From assembly GCA_934339135.1 (NCBI GenBank), contig CAKRHP010000007.1:98524-162523 (forward strand): DNA of 64,000 bases, given 5' to 3'. This DNA comes from an uncultured Lachnospiraceae bacterium (GTDB lineage Bacteria; Bacillota; Clostridia; Lachnospirales; Lachnospiraceae). The first letter of the stretch is position 1. Each line of letters opens with the position of its first letter. A model generated the notes under the pieces. That model did not search any database. It had not been told where the DNA came from and saw only the letters and a program-made list of their open reading frames with translations. Position numbers and translations under genes: made by a program. Below are positions 14,711 through 22,431 of the stretch, piece by piece.

Positions 14711-15966
14711 AAGGGAAAACGATATATGTGTATGCGGATTTTTTTCCATATCATAATGAACTAATAGGCCGTTTGTATGTATCACCGGAAAAGGGAAGGG
14801 AGATATATTCCTTTGAATATGATCAAAAATGGATTTCGCAGGCAAATGCCTTACTGATAGATCCGGATTTGCATTTGTACAGAGGAAGACAGTATATTAG
14901 TGGTGGTAAAAATATATTTGGAGTGTTTGCTGATTCTTGCCCGGATCGTTGGGGAAGGGTACTAATGAAGCGAAGAGAGATGATTCGTGCCAAAAAAGAA
15001 GGAGTTAAACCAAGGAGGTTGTTGGAGAGCGATTATTTACTTGGGGTATATGATCAATCCAGAATGGGCGGTCTTCGGTTTAAGACAGAAGCACAGGGTG
15101 ATTTTTTGTCTGATGATGAATTACTTGCGACTCCACCGTGGACTTCCTTGCGAAAATTGGAACAGGCGTCTGTTGCCTTCGAAAAGGATGATAGCGGTTT
15201 GGAGGAGAAGTGGTTGAAACAACTGATTGCTCCAGGATCATCATTAGGAGGAGCCAGGCCGAAAGCAACAGTCAAGGCGCCAGATGGTTCTTTATGGATT
15301 GCTAAATTTCCATCGCGGAATGATGAGCGGAATATGGGGGCCTGGGAGATGGTTGTGCATGATTTGGCTCAAATGTGTGGTCTTGATGTTCCAGAGGCTG
15401 GATTGGAAAAATTTTCTAAGCTTGGAAGTACCTATTTGGTAAAAAGATTCGACCGGCAAGGAGAGCAGAGGATACACTTTTCGTCAGCAATGACGATGTT
15501 AGGAAAGAATGATGGAGCTTCTGCTGTAGATGGAAGCAGTTATTTGGAAATTGCTTCTTTTCTAAAGGCAAATGGTGTATCTCCGCGGGAAGATTTACTG
15601 CAATTATGGAAAAGAATTGTGTTGAATATGGCAGTATCGAATACAGACGATCATTTTAGAAATCACGGATTTATTATAAAACAGGGCGGATGGCGATTGT
15701 CACCTTTATATGATGTAAATCCTGATATATATGGAGATGATCTGTCATTAAATGTAAATGAACGTGATTCAGATATAGATTTTGATTTGGCAATTGATTC
15801 AGCGGATTATTTTGGTGTATCTCAAAAGGATGCAAAAAAAATTGTGAAAGAAATCTCGAAAATAGTTTGTGAAAACTGGATTGATTTGGCTAAAAAATAT
15901 GGAATCAATAGAGGAGAAATAGAGAGAATGGAACCGGCATTTCAACAATGCCTGCGATTTTCTTAA
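14707..15966 (+). CDS. hipA: HipA-like serine/threonine kinase toxin
   Basis: The 419-residue protein has the HipA fold. The N-terminal subdomain contains ADSCPDRWGR. The Ser-containing loop GSSLGGARPKA (about 177-187) corresponds to the HipA autophosphorylation loop. The catalytic motif SNTDDHFRNHG has Asp314 and Asn319, and the Mg-binding LSPLYDVNPD has Asp336. All key kinase residues are therefore present, so it should be active. Known HipA enzymes phosphorylate aminoacyl-tRNA synthetases and cause growth arrest; the target of this one is unknown. It is coupled to hipB by a 4-nt overlap. Confidence 0.9.
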   Translation: MKGKTIYVYADFFPYHNELIGRLYVSPEKGREIYSFEYDQKWISQANALLIDPDLHLYRGRQYISGGKNIFGVFADSCPDRWGRVLMKRREMIRAKKEGVKPRRLLESDYLLGVYDQSRMGGLRFKTEAQGDFLSDDELLATPPWTSLRKLEQASVAFEKDDSGLEEKWLKQLIAPGSSLGGARPKATVKAPDGSLWIAKFPSRNDERNMGAWEMVVHDLAQMCGLDVPEAGLEKFSKLGSTYLVKRFDRQGEQRIHFSSAMTMLGKNDGASAVDGSSYLEIASFLKANGVSPREDLLQLWKRIVLNMAVSNTDDHFRNHGFIIKQGGWRLSPLYDVNPDIYGDDLSLNVNERDSDIDFDLAIDSADYFGVSQKDAKKIVKEISKIVCENWIDLAKKYGINRGEIERMEPAFQQCLRFS

Positions 15967-16002
15967 GATAATTCATAATTATATAAAAACGAGGTGACAT
16001 AC

Positions 16003-17727
16003 GTGCATACATTAAAAAAATTCATACCATATTATTCGCCGTACAAGGCGGTGTTTTTTCTGGATCTGATCTGTGCGGCAGCGATCAGTCTGATCGATCT
16101 GGCATATCCCCAGATTCTGCGAACCATGACCCGGACTGTTTTTGCGGGGGAGCCGTCCGCCATATTAAAAGCATTGCTGCCGATCGGGCTGGCCATGCTG
16201 TTTATGTACATCATCCAGGGGCTTTGTAAATATTATGTCAGCTATCAGGGGCATATGATGGGAGCCGATATGGAACGGGATATGCGGCAGCAGCTTTTTG
16301 ACCATTATGAGAAGCTGTCCTTCTCCTATTATGATCAGAATAATTCCGGTCAGATGATGAGCAAGCTGGTGTCGGATCTGTTTGATATTTCCGAGATGGC
16401 GCACCACGGTCCGGAGAATTTATTTATTTCCTTGATCAAGATCATTGGATCCTTTGTCTTTTTGTTTTTGATCAATTGGCGGCTTGCTGTCCCACTTTTG
16501 GCACTGGTCTTTTTCATGGTCCTTTTTTCGTACAGCCAGAACCGGAGAATGCAGGCAACCTTTATGGATAACCGGCAGAAGATCGGAGAGATCAATTCCA
16601 GTCTGCAGGATACGCTGGCGGGTATCCGTGTGGTACAGTCTTTTGCCAATGAGGAGATCGAGAGAGAGAAGTTTGGGCACAGCAATGAGAATTTTCTGCG
16701 TTCCAAGGATGCCAATTACCGCTGCATGGGTTCCTTTATGAGTGGCAACCTGTTTTTCCAAGGGTTAATGTATCTGGTGACTCTTGTATTTGGCGGATGG
16801 CTCATTGCCAGAGGTCAGATGGAGGTGGCTGATCTTGCCATGTATGCGTTGTACATCGGCATTTTTATCAGTCCGATCCAGATACTGGTGGAGCTGACGG
16901 AAATGATGCAGAAGGGTCTGTCAGGCTTCCGGCGTTTTCTGGCAGTCGTGGAGACAGAGCCGGATATCGTGGATGCTCCGGATGCAAAGCCATTGGAACA
17001 TGTCAAAGGAACCGTGGAATATGACAATGTATCCTTTCATTACAGTGATGATGATACGCTGGTGCTGTCGGATGTATCTTTCCGGATCGAGGCGGGTAAG
17101 TCCGTGGCACTGGTGGGACCTTCCGGCAGCGGCAAGAGTACGATATGTTCTCTGCTTCCGAGGTTTTACGATGTGACGGGAGGAAGTGTCCGAATTGACG
17201 GACAGGATATCCGGGAGCTGACAATGGAAAGCCTTCGTGATCAGATTGGTCTGGTACAGCAGGATGTTTATCTGTTCTGCGGCACGATCAAGGAGAATAT
17301 TGCATACGGCAAGCCGGGGGCTACTATGGAGGAGATTGAGGATGCCGCCGGAAAGGCAAATATCCATGACTTTATCATGTCGCTGCCGGATGGCTATGAC
17401 AGCTTTGTGGGAGAGCGCGGAACACGTCTGTCCGGAGGACAGAAGCAGCGGATTTCCATTGCCCGTGTCTTTTTGAAGAATCCGCCGATCCTGATCCTGG
17501 ATGAGGCCACCAGTGCTTTGGATAATGAAAGTGAACGCAGGATCCAGCACAGTCTGGAGGAGCTTGCCAAAAACAGAACCACGATCACCATTGCCCATCG
17601 TTTGTCTACCATACGAAATGCAGACGAGATCCTGGTGGTGGCAGATACCGGAATTGTGGAAAGAGGAACTCATGAAGAGCTTCTGGCGATGAATGGAATT
17701 TATGCCCATTACAATGAGATGGCGTGA
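16003..17727 (+). CDS. ABC exporter, fused permease and ATPase (MsbA/MdlB type)
   Basis: This half-transporter of about 574 residues has six membrane helices (about 1-310) followed by a nucleotide-binding domain: Walker [11 protein letters not shown]-loop LVQQDVYLF, signature LSGGQKQR, Walker B ILILDEATSALD and H-loop IAHRLST. It probably works as a homodimer exporting a hydrophobic compound, lipid or drug. GTG 16003 is preferred because GAGGTG (15991-15996) serves as its ribosome site; the in-frame GTG 15994 lies inside that site. It starts 36 nt after hipA and ends before a long hairpin. Confidence 0.85.
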   Translation: MHTLKKFIPYYSPYKAVFFLDLICAAAISLIDLAYPQILRTMTRTVFAGEPSAILKALLPIGLAMLFMYIIQGLCKYYVSYQGHMMGADMERDMRQQLFDHYEKLSFSYYDQNNSGQMMSKLVSDLFDISEMAHHGPENLFISLIKIIGSFVFLFLINWRLAVPLLALVFFMVLFSYSQNRRMQATFMDNRQKIGEINSSLQDTLAGIRVVQSFANEEIEREKFGHSNENFLRSKDANYRCMGSFMSGNLFFQGLMYLVTLVFGGWLIARGQMEVADLAMYALYIGIFISPIQILVELTEMMQKGLSGFRRFLAVVETEPDIVDAPDAKPLEHVKGTVEYDNVSFHYSDDDTLVLSDVSFRIEAGKSVALVGPSGSGKSTICSLLPRFYDVTGGSVRIDGQDIRELTMESLRDQIGLVQQDVYLFCGTIKENIAYGKPGATMEEIEDAAGKANIHDFIMSLPDGYDSFVGERGTRLSGGQKQRISIARVFLKNPPILILDEATSALDNESERRIQHSLEELAKNRTTITIAHRLSTIRNADEILVVADTGIVERGTHEELLAMNGIYAHYNEMA

Positions 17728-17738
17728 TAAAAGAAATA

Positions 17739-17813
17739 TTATAAACTCAAACTTCCCACATCAGAAACAGTCTGGGCACAATTTGTTTTCTGGTGTGGGA
17801 AGTTTGAGTTATA
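17739..17813 (+). terminator. Long hairpin after the ABC exporter
   Basis: Arms TTATAAACTCAAACTTCCCA (from 17739) and its exact complement (to 17813) enclose a TCAGAAA.../TTTTCTGG inner pairing. The stem is over 20 bp but is followed by AAAATAT rather than a T-run, so it may be a processing or stability element rather than a classic terminator. Confidence 0.5.
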
Positions 17814-17958
17814 AAAATATTGCATTTAGAGAAAATCGTCGGCTGTATTGCTAAATGTGTAGGACTATCCGTTAATTATGCTATGTTTATTTATTTTATA
17901 TTTAGTTATGATATACTTTGTTTGTCGCAAAAAAACAAACAAAGAAAGGATGAATGAA

Positions 17959-18549
17959 ATGAGAAAAGTATTAAAAAAAGGATTGATCGCAGTCATGACG
18001 GCTGCGGTATTATTTGGAAGCACAATGGCGGTTCCCGGAACGGCTGATGCCAATATGGCAACGGCAGGAGAGGCAGGACAGTCAGAGGCACCAAAGCCAA
18101 GTAAAGGCAAGGTTCCGAAGGATGGAGAGCGCATTTTTAAAAGGGATTTTAAGACGACAGGACGTTATTCAAAAGAAGTCAAAAAATATGTTTATAATGC
18201 GAAAAAGGGAGGATGTTATATCGTTTATGCCGGCAACTCCAGTAAAGCAAAAGCAAGAAAAATGATCAAAACAATCCGTGGAATTACATTATATTCTACC
18301 AAGAAGCAGGTATATAAGAGATATGGAGATATTGACGATCTGCGGGGAGATGCATCTGGTTTTATTAATGTCAGAAAACAATGGAAAAATAATAAATACA
18401 TTTATAAGAATGTTTTTAAGAAGGGAAATTATATTCAGGGATATTGCAGTTATGATGAAAATGATGCAATTTTCTTTATCTTTAATAAAAAGAAAGAGGT
18501 TATTGCCATTGAGTTTGATCGCGGACCGGAAAGTACAAAACAGCAATAG
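17959..18549 (+). CDS. Small secreted basic protein, unknown function
   Basis: This protein of about 196 residues has an evident signal peptide (MRKVLKKG, then GLIAVMTAAVLFGSTMAVPGTADA). The mature part is basic and rich in Lys and Tyr (for example YSKEVKKYVYNAKKGGCYIVYAG and RYGDIDDLRG). No family was recognised. ATG 17959 was chosen because GAAAGGA (17944-17950) lies 8 nt upstream; the in-frame ATG at 17950 overlaps that site. It is monocistronic, between a hairpin and the terminator at 18608-18658. Confidence 0.65.
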   Translation: MRKVLKKGLIAVMTAAVLFGSTMAVPGTADANMATAGEAGQSEAPKPSKGKVPKDGERIFKRDFKTTGRYSKEVKKYVYNAKKGGCYIVYAGNSSKAKARKMIKTIRGITLYSTKKQVYKRYGDIDDLRGDASGFINVRKQWKNNKYIYKNVFKKGNYIQGYCSYDENDAIFFIFNKKKEVIAIEFDRGPESTKQQ

Positions 18550-18607
18550 GAGGATCTGTTTTATCTGTCGCGGATAAGGGGATATCTGTGATAATAAAAC
18601 CACCAGA

Positions 18608-18658
18608 GACGCAGGGAAAGATAATCGGTAGAGAACCGGCTTTCCGCTGCGTCTTTTT
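18608..18658 (+). terminator. Intrinsic terminator of the small secreted protein gene
   Basis: GACGCAG...GAAAG pairs with CTTTCCGCTGCGTC, with a loop of about 20 nt, followed by TTTTT at 18654-18658. Confidence 0.75.
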
Positions 18659-18683
18659 GCGTGGGTCATGGGGCGGAAAAGTT

Positions 18684-18761
18684 TTCTTAAACAAATCTTA
18701 AGAAGTTCATTTGTTTATTTTAAGAATTCCATGATAATCTGATCATAATGAATTTTATAAT
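18684..18761 (+). promoter_or_regulatory. CTTAAGAA-type motifs and a weak-35 promoter
   Basis: TTTTCTTAA and CTTAAGAAG are separated by 6 nt (about 18682-18705), and TTTTAAGAATT follows near 18718. A TATAAT box is at 18756-18761 with no good -35 at the right distance. A related palindrome, TTTTCTTAAGAAAA, is at 19493-19506 in the next intergenic region. This suggests activator sites shared by the ABC ATPase and the following regulator operon. Confidence 0.4.
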
Positions 18762-18817
18762 TTTACGTTCGTATTTTTGCAGTCTTTTCACAGCAGACTG
18801 CAGAGGAACAGGAGGGT

Positions 18818-19447
18818 ATGATGATCGAAGTTCAAAATGTTTCTTTAATGATCAAAAAAGCAAAAATATTGGAGAATATTAATCTCACCTGTGAACAGGG
18901 CGAAATCTGTGGCATTATTGGCAGGAACGGAAGTGGAAAGACCATGCTGTTAAAATGCATCTGTGGCTTTGTTCATCCTACAGCAGGAGAAATCACCGTT
19001 TCCGGAAAGGTGATCGGGAAAGATACGGATTTTATTCCGGATGCCGGGATCATTATAGAAACACCCGGATTTATACCGTATTATTCCGGATTTAAAAATC
19101 TTAAGCTCCTGGCATCCATTCAGAATAAAATCAATAAGACACAGATCCGGCAGGCGATGGAAAAGGTTGGTCTGGATCCGGATATGAAGCGGAGTGTGAA
19201 AAAATATTCTCTGGGAATGCGGCAGAGACTGGGACTGGCACAGGCGATTATGGAGGACCCCGATGTGCTGATCCTTGACGAGCCGTTTAACGGTCTGGAT
19301 AAAGAGGGCGTTCAGGATATGAGAAAATATCTGCTGAAATTGAAAGAGGAGGGAAAGGCAATCGTGGTCTGTTCTCATTCCTCTGAGGATATTCAGATCC
19401 TCTGTGACCGGGTGTACGAAATGGAACATGGGAAAATGTTTACATAA
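18818..19447 (+). CDS. ABC transporter ATP-binding protein (BcrA/MutF-like), no partner permease nearby
   Basis: The 209-residue ATPase has all motifs: Walker A IIGRNGSGKTMLL, signature YSLGMRQRLGLAQA, Walker B VLILDEPFNGLD and H-loop VCSHSSED. The SLGM form of the signature and the short length resemble BcrA/lantibiotic-immunity ATPases, which normally pair with a separate membrane subunit. No such permease is encoded next to it, so the partner is either elsewhere or lost. ATG 18818 has AGGAGGG in front. A two-component operon follows, with possibly shared CTTAAGAA motifs. Confidence 0.8.
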   Translation: MMIEVQNVSLMIKKAKILENINLTCEQGEICGIIGRNGSGKTMLLKCICGFVHPTAGEITVSGKVIGKDTDFIPDAGIIIETPGFIPYYSGFKNLKLLASIQNKINKTQIRQAMEKVGLDPDMKRSVKKYSLGMRQRLGLAQAIMEDPDVLILDEPFNGLDKEGVQDMRKYLLKLKEEGKAIVVCSHSSEDIQILCDRVYEMEHGKMFT

Positions 19448-19492
19448 GCGGCAGAATTTGCGTTATAATGTCAATGTCAGAAAAAAATAATC

Positions 19493-19546
19493 TTTTCTTA
19501 AGAAAAAGCTTCGGATTTTGAAAGAATTGTCTGCTATTCTTATGGT
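19493..19546 (+). promoter_or_regulatory. Promoter and palindromic motif upstream of the small peptide/regulator operon
   Basis: The palindrome TTTTCTTAAGAAAA (19493-19506) precedes TTGAAA (19518-19523), a 17-nt spacer and TATGGT (19541-19546). The transcript would carry a leader of about 85 nt with a CACATT/AATGTG and AGGTG/CACCT nested hairpin near 19562-19604. Confidence 0.45.
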
Positions 19547-19637
19547 GGAACAGGATGATGCCACATTCGTTCAGGTGTCAAAGCACCTTTGGCAATGTGA
19601 TCTGATTGACAGGGGATTCGAAAGGCAGTGATTTATT

Positions 19638-19778
19638 ATGAAGAGAAAAGATAATTCAAAGAAGATTGTAGTTAGTATACTTTTATTGCTTGTGATGATC
19701 TGTGCGGCAGTGTATGGAGTTGCATTGTATCACGGAACGCCACACGGGGATAATTATATTGAAATGGAGAATGAATAA
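19638..19778 (+). CDS. 46-residue single-pass membrane peptide preceding the response regulator
   Basis: ATG 19638 opens a 46-codon frame ending at TAA 19776-19778, six bases before the response regulator start. The product has a basic N-terminus (MKRKDNSKK), one hydrophobic helix (about 10-30, IVVSILLLLVMICAAVYGVA) and a short polar C-terminus ending in IEMENE. An AAAGGCAG site lies about 10 nt upstream. No family was recognised. Its position suggests a regulator of the sensor kinase or a small subunit of the nearby ABC system. Confidence 0.55.
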   Translation: MKRKDNSKKIVVSILLLLVMICAAVYGVALYHGTPHGDNYIEMENE

Positions 19779-19783
19779 AACGC

Positions 19784-20455
19784 ATGACGAATATTTTGCT
19801 GGTAGAGGACGATAAGGAAATTGTAAAAAATCTCAGTCTTTTTCTGCGTGACGAAGGATTTCAGGTAAAGGCTGTCTCAGGGCAGAAGGATGCATTGGAG
19901 CAGATCGAGGAGCATGGACAGGAGATCAATCTGGTGTTGCTAGATGTATCGTTACAGGATGGAAACGGATTTGCTGTATGTGCGGCGGTCAAGGCCAATA
20001 CAGAGATTCCCGTGATCTTTCTGACGGCCTCCGGGGATGAGTATAGCACCGTGACGGGACTGGACATGGGAGCGGACGATTACATCAGCAAGCCATTCCG
20101 GCCACGAGAGCTGATATCACGTATGAAGGGTGTCCTGCGCCGCTGCGGAAGGACGCAGGCGGTACTGGAGCTGGGGGATGTCCGGGTGGATACGTTGGGA
20201 GGTACTGTGACGAAAAACGGACAGGAGATCATTCTGTCTGCTTTAGAGTACCGTTTACTTCTGGTATTTATCAACAATAAAGGGATTGTACTGACAAGAA
20301 ATAAGCTGTTGGAGGAGATCTGGGATGCCGCCGGAGAGTATGTCAATGACAATACACTGACGGTTTACATCAAGAGACTCCGGCAGAAAATTGAGGACGA
20401 TCCACAGGAGCCTGTGCTGATCCGCACTGTCCGTGGAATGGGATACCGGGCGTGA
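19784..20455 (+). CDS. OmpR-family response regulator
   Basis: The 223-residue protein has a receiver domain (about 1-115; acidic pocket VEDDK, phospho-acceptor Asp in LVLLDVSLQDGNG, then TAS and Lys in YISKPF) and a C-terminal winged helix (about 130-222; EYRLLLVFINNKGIVLTRNKLLEEIWD, ending RTVRGMGYRA). It is followed after about 130 nt by its histidine kinase and then a Bce-type ABC transporter. The palindrome TGACA-GATC-TGTCA at 21627-21640 in front of that transporter fits the binding pattern known for BceR-type regulators. Confidence 0.9.
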   Translation: MTNILLVEDDKEIVKNLSLFLRDEGFQVKAVSGQKDALEQIEEHGQEINLVLLDVSLQDGNGFAVCAAVKANTEIPVIFLTASGDEYSTVTGLDMGADDYISKPFRPRELISRMKGVLRRCGRTQAVLELGDVRVDTLGGTVTKNGQEIILSALEYRLLLVFINNKGIVLTRNKLLEEIWDAAGEYVNDNTLTVYIKRLRQKIEDDPQEPVLIRTVRGMGYRA

Positions 20456-20584
20456 TATGGTCTGTCCGATAAAGCGGACATAGACGTAGATCTTCCTGCT
20501 CAGAGGGATTCCTGCTTAAAGGGAAAAGGGTATTTTGACGGGATACGAAAAGCGGTAACAGTGGAAAGGGAAAAGGATCATTAT

Positions 20585-21595
20585 ATGAAGTTATTTCGAA
20601 ATCCGGAGATCCGGAAAGAAATCCTGTATTATATTGTGATATATCTGGCGGGAGCGGCATTGACGTTCTGGCAAATTGGCAGTGTGGCGGCCGGTTTGGT
20701 GGTACTGGCGGGAGTTGTGGCATTGGTCCTGCATCTGGGATTTATCGGGAAACGTTACAAAAGGATTGCGGATATGTCCGAAAAAATGGACAGTATATTG
20801 CATGATGACGGTGAAACGCTGCTGCAGGATTGTCAGGAGGGCGAGCTTGCGATTCTTCATACACAGCTCAACAAGCTGGTACGGCGGATGAGGGAACAGG
20901 CGGACGTGTTAAAACAGGACAAGGTTTTTCTGGCGGATGCCTTGGCAGATATTTCTCATCAGCTCAAAACTCCGCTGACCTCTCTGCAGCTTTTGGCAAG
21001 CTTTCTGCAGGAGGACGAGGTCAGCCCCGGGAGACGCCGGGAGATTGCAAGGGATATTATCACCCTGCTTGGGCGGATCGACTGGCTGGTATATGCCCTT
21101 CTCAAAATGTCCCGGTTGGATGCGGGTACCTCCGGAATGAAGGAGGAGACAGTGTCTGTAACAGAGTTGACGCAGCAGGCATATCAACTGGTGGCGGTTT
21201 CTATGGATCTGCGGGATATCCGCTGGAAATGTCATGTGGAGCCGGACTGCAGCTTTCAGGGGGATCTCTCCTGGAGTGTAGAGGCTGTGGGTAATATCTT
21301 GAAGAATTGTATGGAATATTCGGAACCCGGTGGTACGATCGCGGTAGAAGGGACAGAGAATCCTCTTTATACAGAGCTTGTGATCCGGGATGAAGGAAAA
21401 GGCATTGCTCCGGAGGATCTGCCTCATTTGTTTGAACGGTTTTATCGCGGAAAGCATAACAGTACGGAAAGTGTGGGGATCGGTCTGTCCCTGGCACAGA
21501 AGATCATTACACAGCAGAACGGAACCATACAGGTAAAGAATGGAACAAAACGGGGCGCCGTATTTACGATACGCTTCTACAAGAGTGTAATATAA
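20585..21595 (+). CDS. Sensor histidine kinase, short-loop (intramembrane-sensing-like)
   Basis: The 336-residue kinase has two N-terminal membrane helices (about 14-53) with almost no extracellular loop, as in BceS-like kinases that sense through an ABC transporter. Next come the DHp domain with His125 (ADISHQLKTPLTS) and the ATPase domain with N-box LKNCMEYSEPGG, DEGKGI and GIGLSLAQKI. ATG 20585 is preferred to the in-frame upstream GTG 20561 because GGGAAAAGGA precedes it. It sits between the response regulator and the BceAB-like transporter genes. Confidence 0.88.
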   Translation: MKLFRNPEIRKEILYYIVIYLAGAALTFWQIGSVAAGLVVLAGVVALVLHLGFIGKRYKRIADMSEKMDSILHDDGETLLQDCQEGELAILHTQLNKLVRRMREQADVLKQDKVFLADALADISHQLKTPLTSLQLLASFLQEDEVSPGRRREIARDIITLLGRIDWLVYALLKMSRLDAGTSGMKEETVSVTELTQQAYQLVAVSMDLRDIRWKCHVEPDCSFQGDLSWSVEAVGNILKNCMEYSEPGGTIAVEGTENPLYTELVIRDEGKGIAPEDLPHLFERFYRGKHNSTESVGIGLSLAQKIITQQNGTIQVKNGTKRGAVFTIRFYKSVI

Positions 21596-21625
21596 ATGGG
21601 AAGTCTTTGCATATAAAATCCAAAG

Positions 21626-21641
21626 TGACAGATCTGTCACA
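21626..21641. promoter_or_regulatory. BceR-type operator palindrome
   Basis: GTGACAGATCTGTCAC is a perfect 16-bp palindrome and fits TnACA-N4-TGTnA, the pattern described for BceR-like regulators. Further GTCAC and TGTCA half-sites follow at about 21648-21662. It lies about 107 bp before the ABC ATPase start. Confidence 0.6.
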
Positions 21642-21747
21642 ATAAAGTCACCGCCCTGTCATCTCATTCCGTTATCTTATTGAGTGTAGGGAACAAGTTA
21701 CGAGAGTAACCAATATGGTAAACAGCTCAGAAAGGAATGGGAATGTT

Positions 21748-22431
21748 ATGGAGATTTTACGGGTAGAACATTTGAAAAAGACATATGGCGAGGGGGAAAA
21801 TGCAGTACATGCGTTGGATGACGTATCTTTTTCTATAGAAAAGGGAGAATTTACGGCGATCATCGGTCCGTCCGGCTCCGGAAAGTCCACTTTGCTGCAT
21901 ATTCTTGGTGCGGTGGATGTACCGACGTCCGGCAAGGTGTACATGGACGGACAGGATGTTTTTGCACAGAACGAGGAGGAGCTGGCAGTATTCCGCCGCC
22001 GTCAGGTGGGCCTGATCTATCAGTTCTACAATCTGATCCCGGTGTTGAATGTCCGGGAAAATATCACGCTGCCGATCCTGATGGACGGACGTAAGATCAA
22101 TGAGAAACGCTTGCAGGAGATGATCCACACCCTTCGTCTGGAGGGGCGGGAAAAGCATCTGCCCAACCAGCTATCCGGTGGACAGCAGCAGAGAGTTTCC
22201 ATTGGAAGGGCGCTTATGAATGCACCGGCAGTTGTTCTGGCGGATGAGCCGACGGGTAATCTGGACAGCCGCAACAGCCACGAGATCATGGAGCTTTTGA
22301 AGGAGTCCAATAAACGGTACAACCAGACACTGATCATGATCACTCATGATGAGAATATTGCCCTGCAGGCAGACCGTATCATTGCCATCGAGGATGGCAG
22401 GATCACAAGAGATGAGGTGATCCGCTCATGA
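21748..22431 (+). CDS. ABC transporter ATP-binding protein, BceA/MacB type
   Basis: This protein of about 227 residues contains Walker [15 protein letters not shown]-loop LIYQFYNLIPVLNV, signature [15 protein letters not shown], Walker B VVLADEPTGNLDS and H-loop ITHDENIA. It is a typical partner of a long FtsX-type permease, whose ATG overlaps its TGA (22428-22431). Such pairs confer resistance to peptide antibiotics and relay the signal to the adjacent kinase. ATG 21748 was chosen over the upstream in-frame ATG 21715 by alignment to the usual BceA start (MEILRVEHLKKTYG). Confidence 0.9.
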   Translation: MEILRVEHLKKTYGEGENAVHALDDVSFSIEKGEFTAIIGPSGSGKSTLLHILGAVDVPTSGKVYMDGQDVFAQNEEELAVFRRRQVGLIYQFYNLIPVLNVRENITLPILMDGRKINEKRLQEMIHTLRLEGREKHLPNQLSGGQQQRVSIGRALMNAPAVVLADEPTGNLDSRNSHEIMELLKESNKRYNQTLIMITHDENIALQADRIIAIEDGRITRDEVIRS

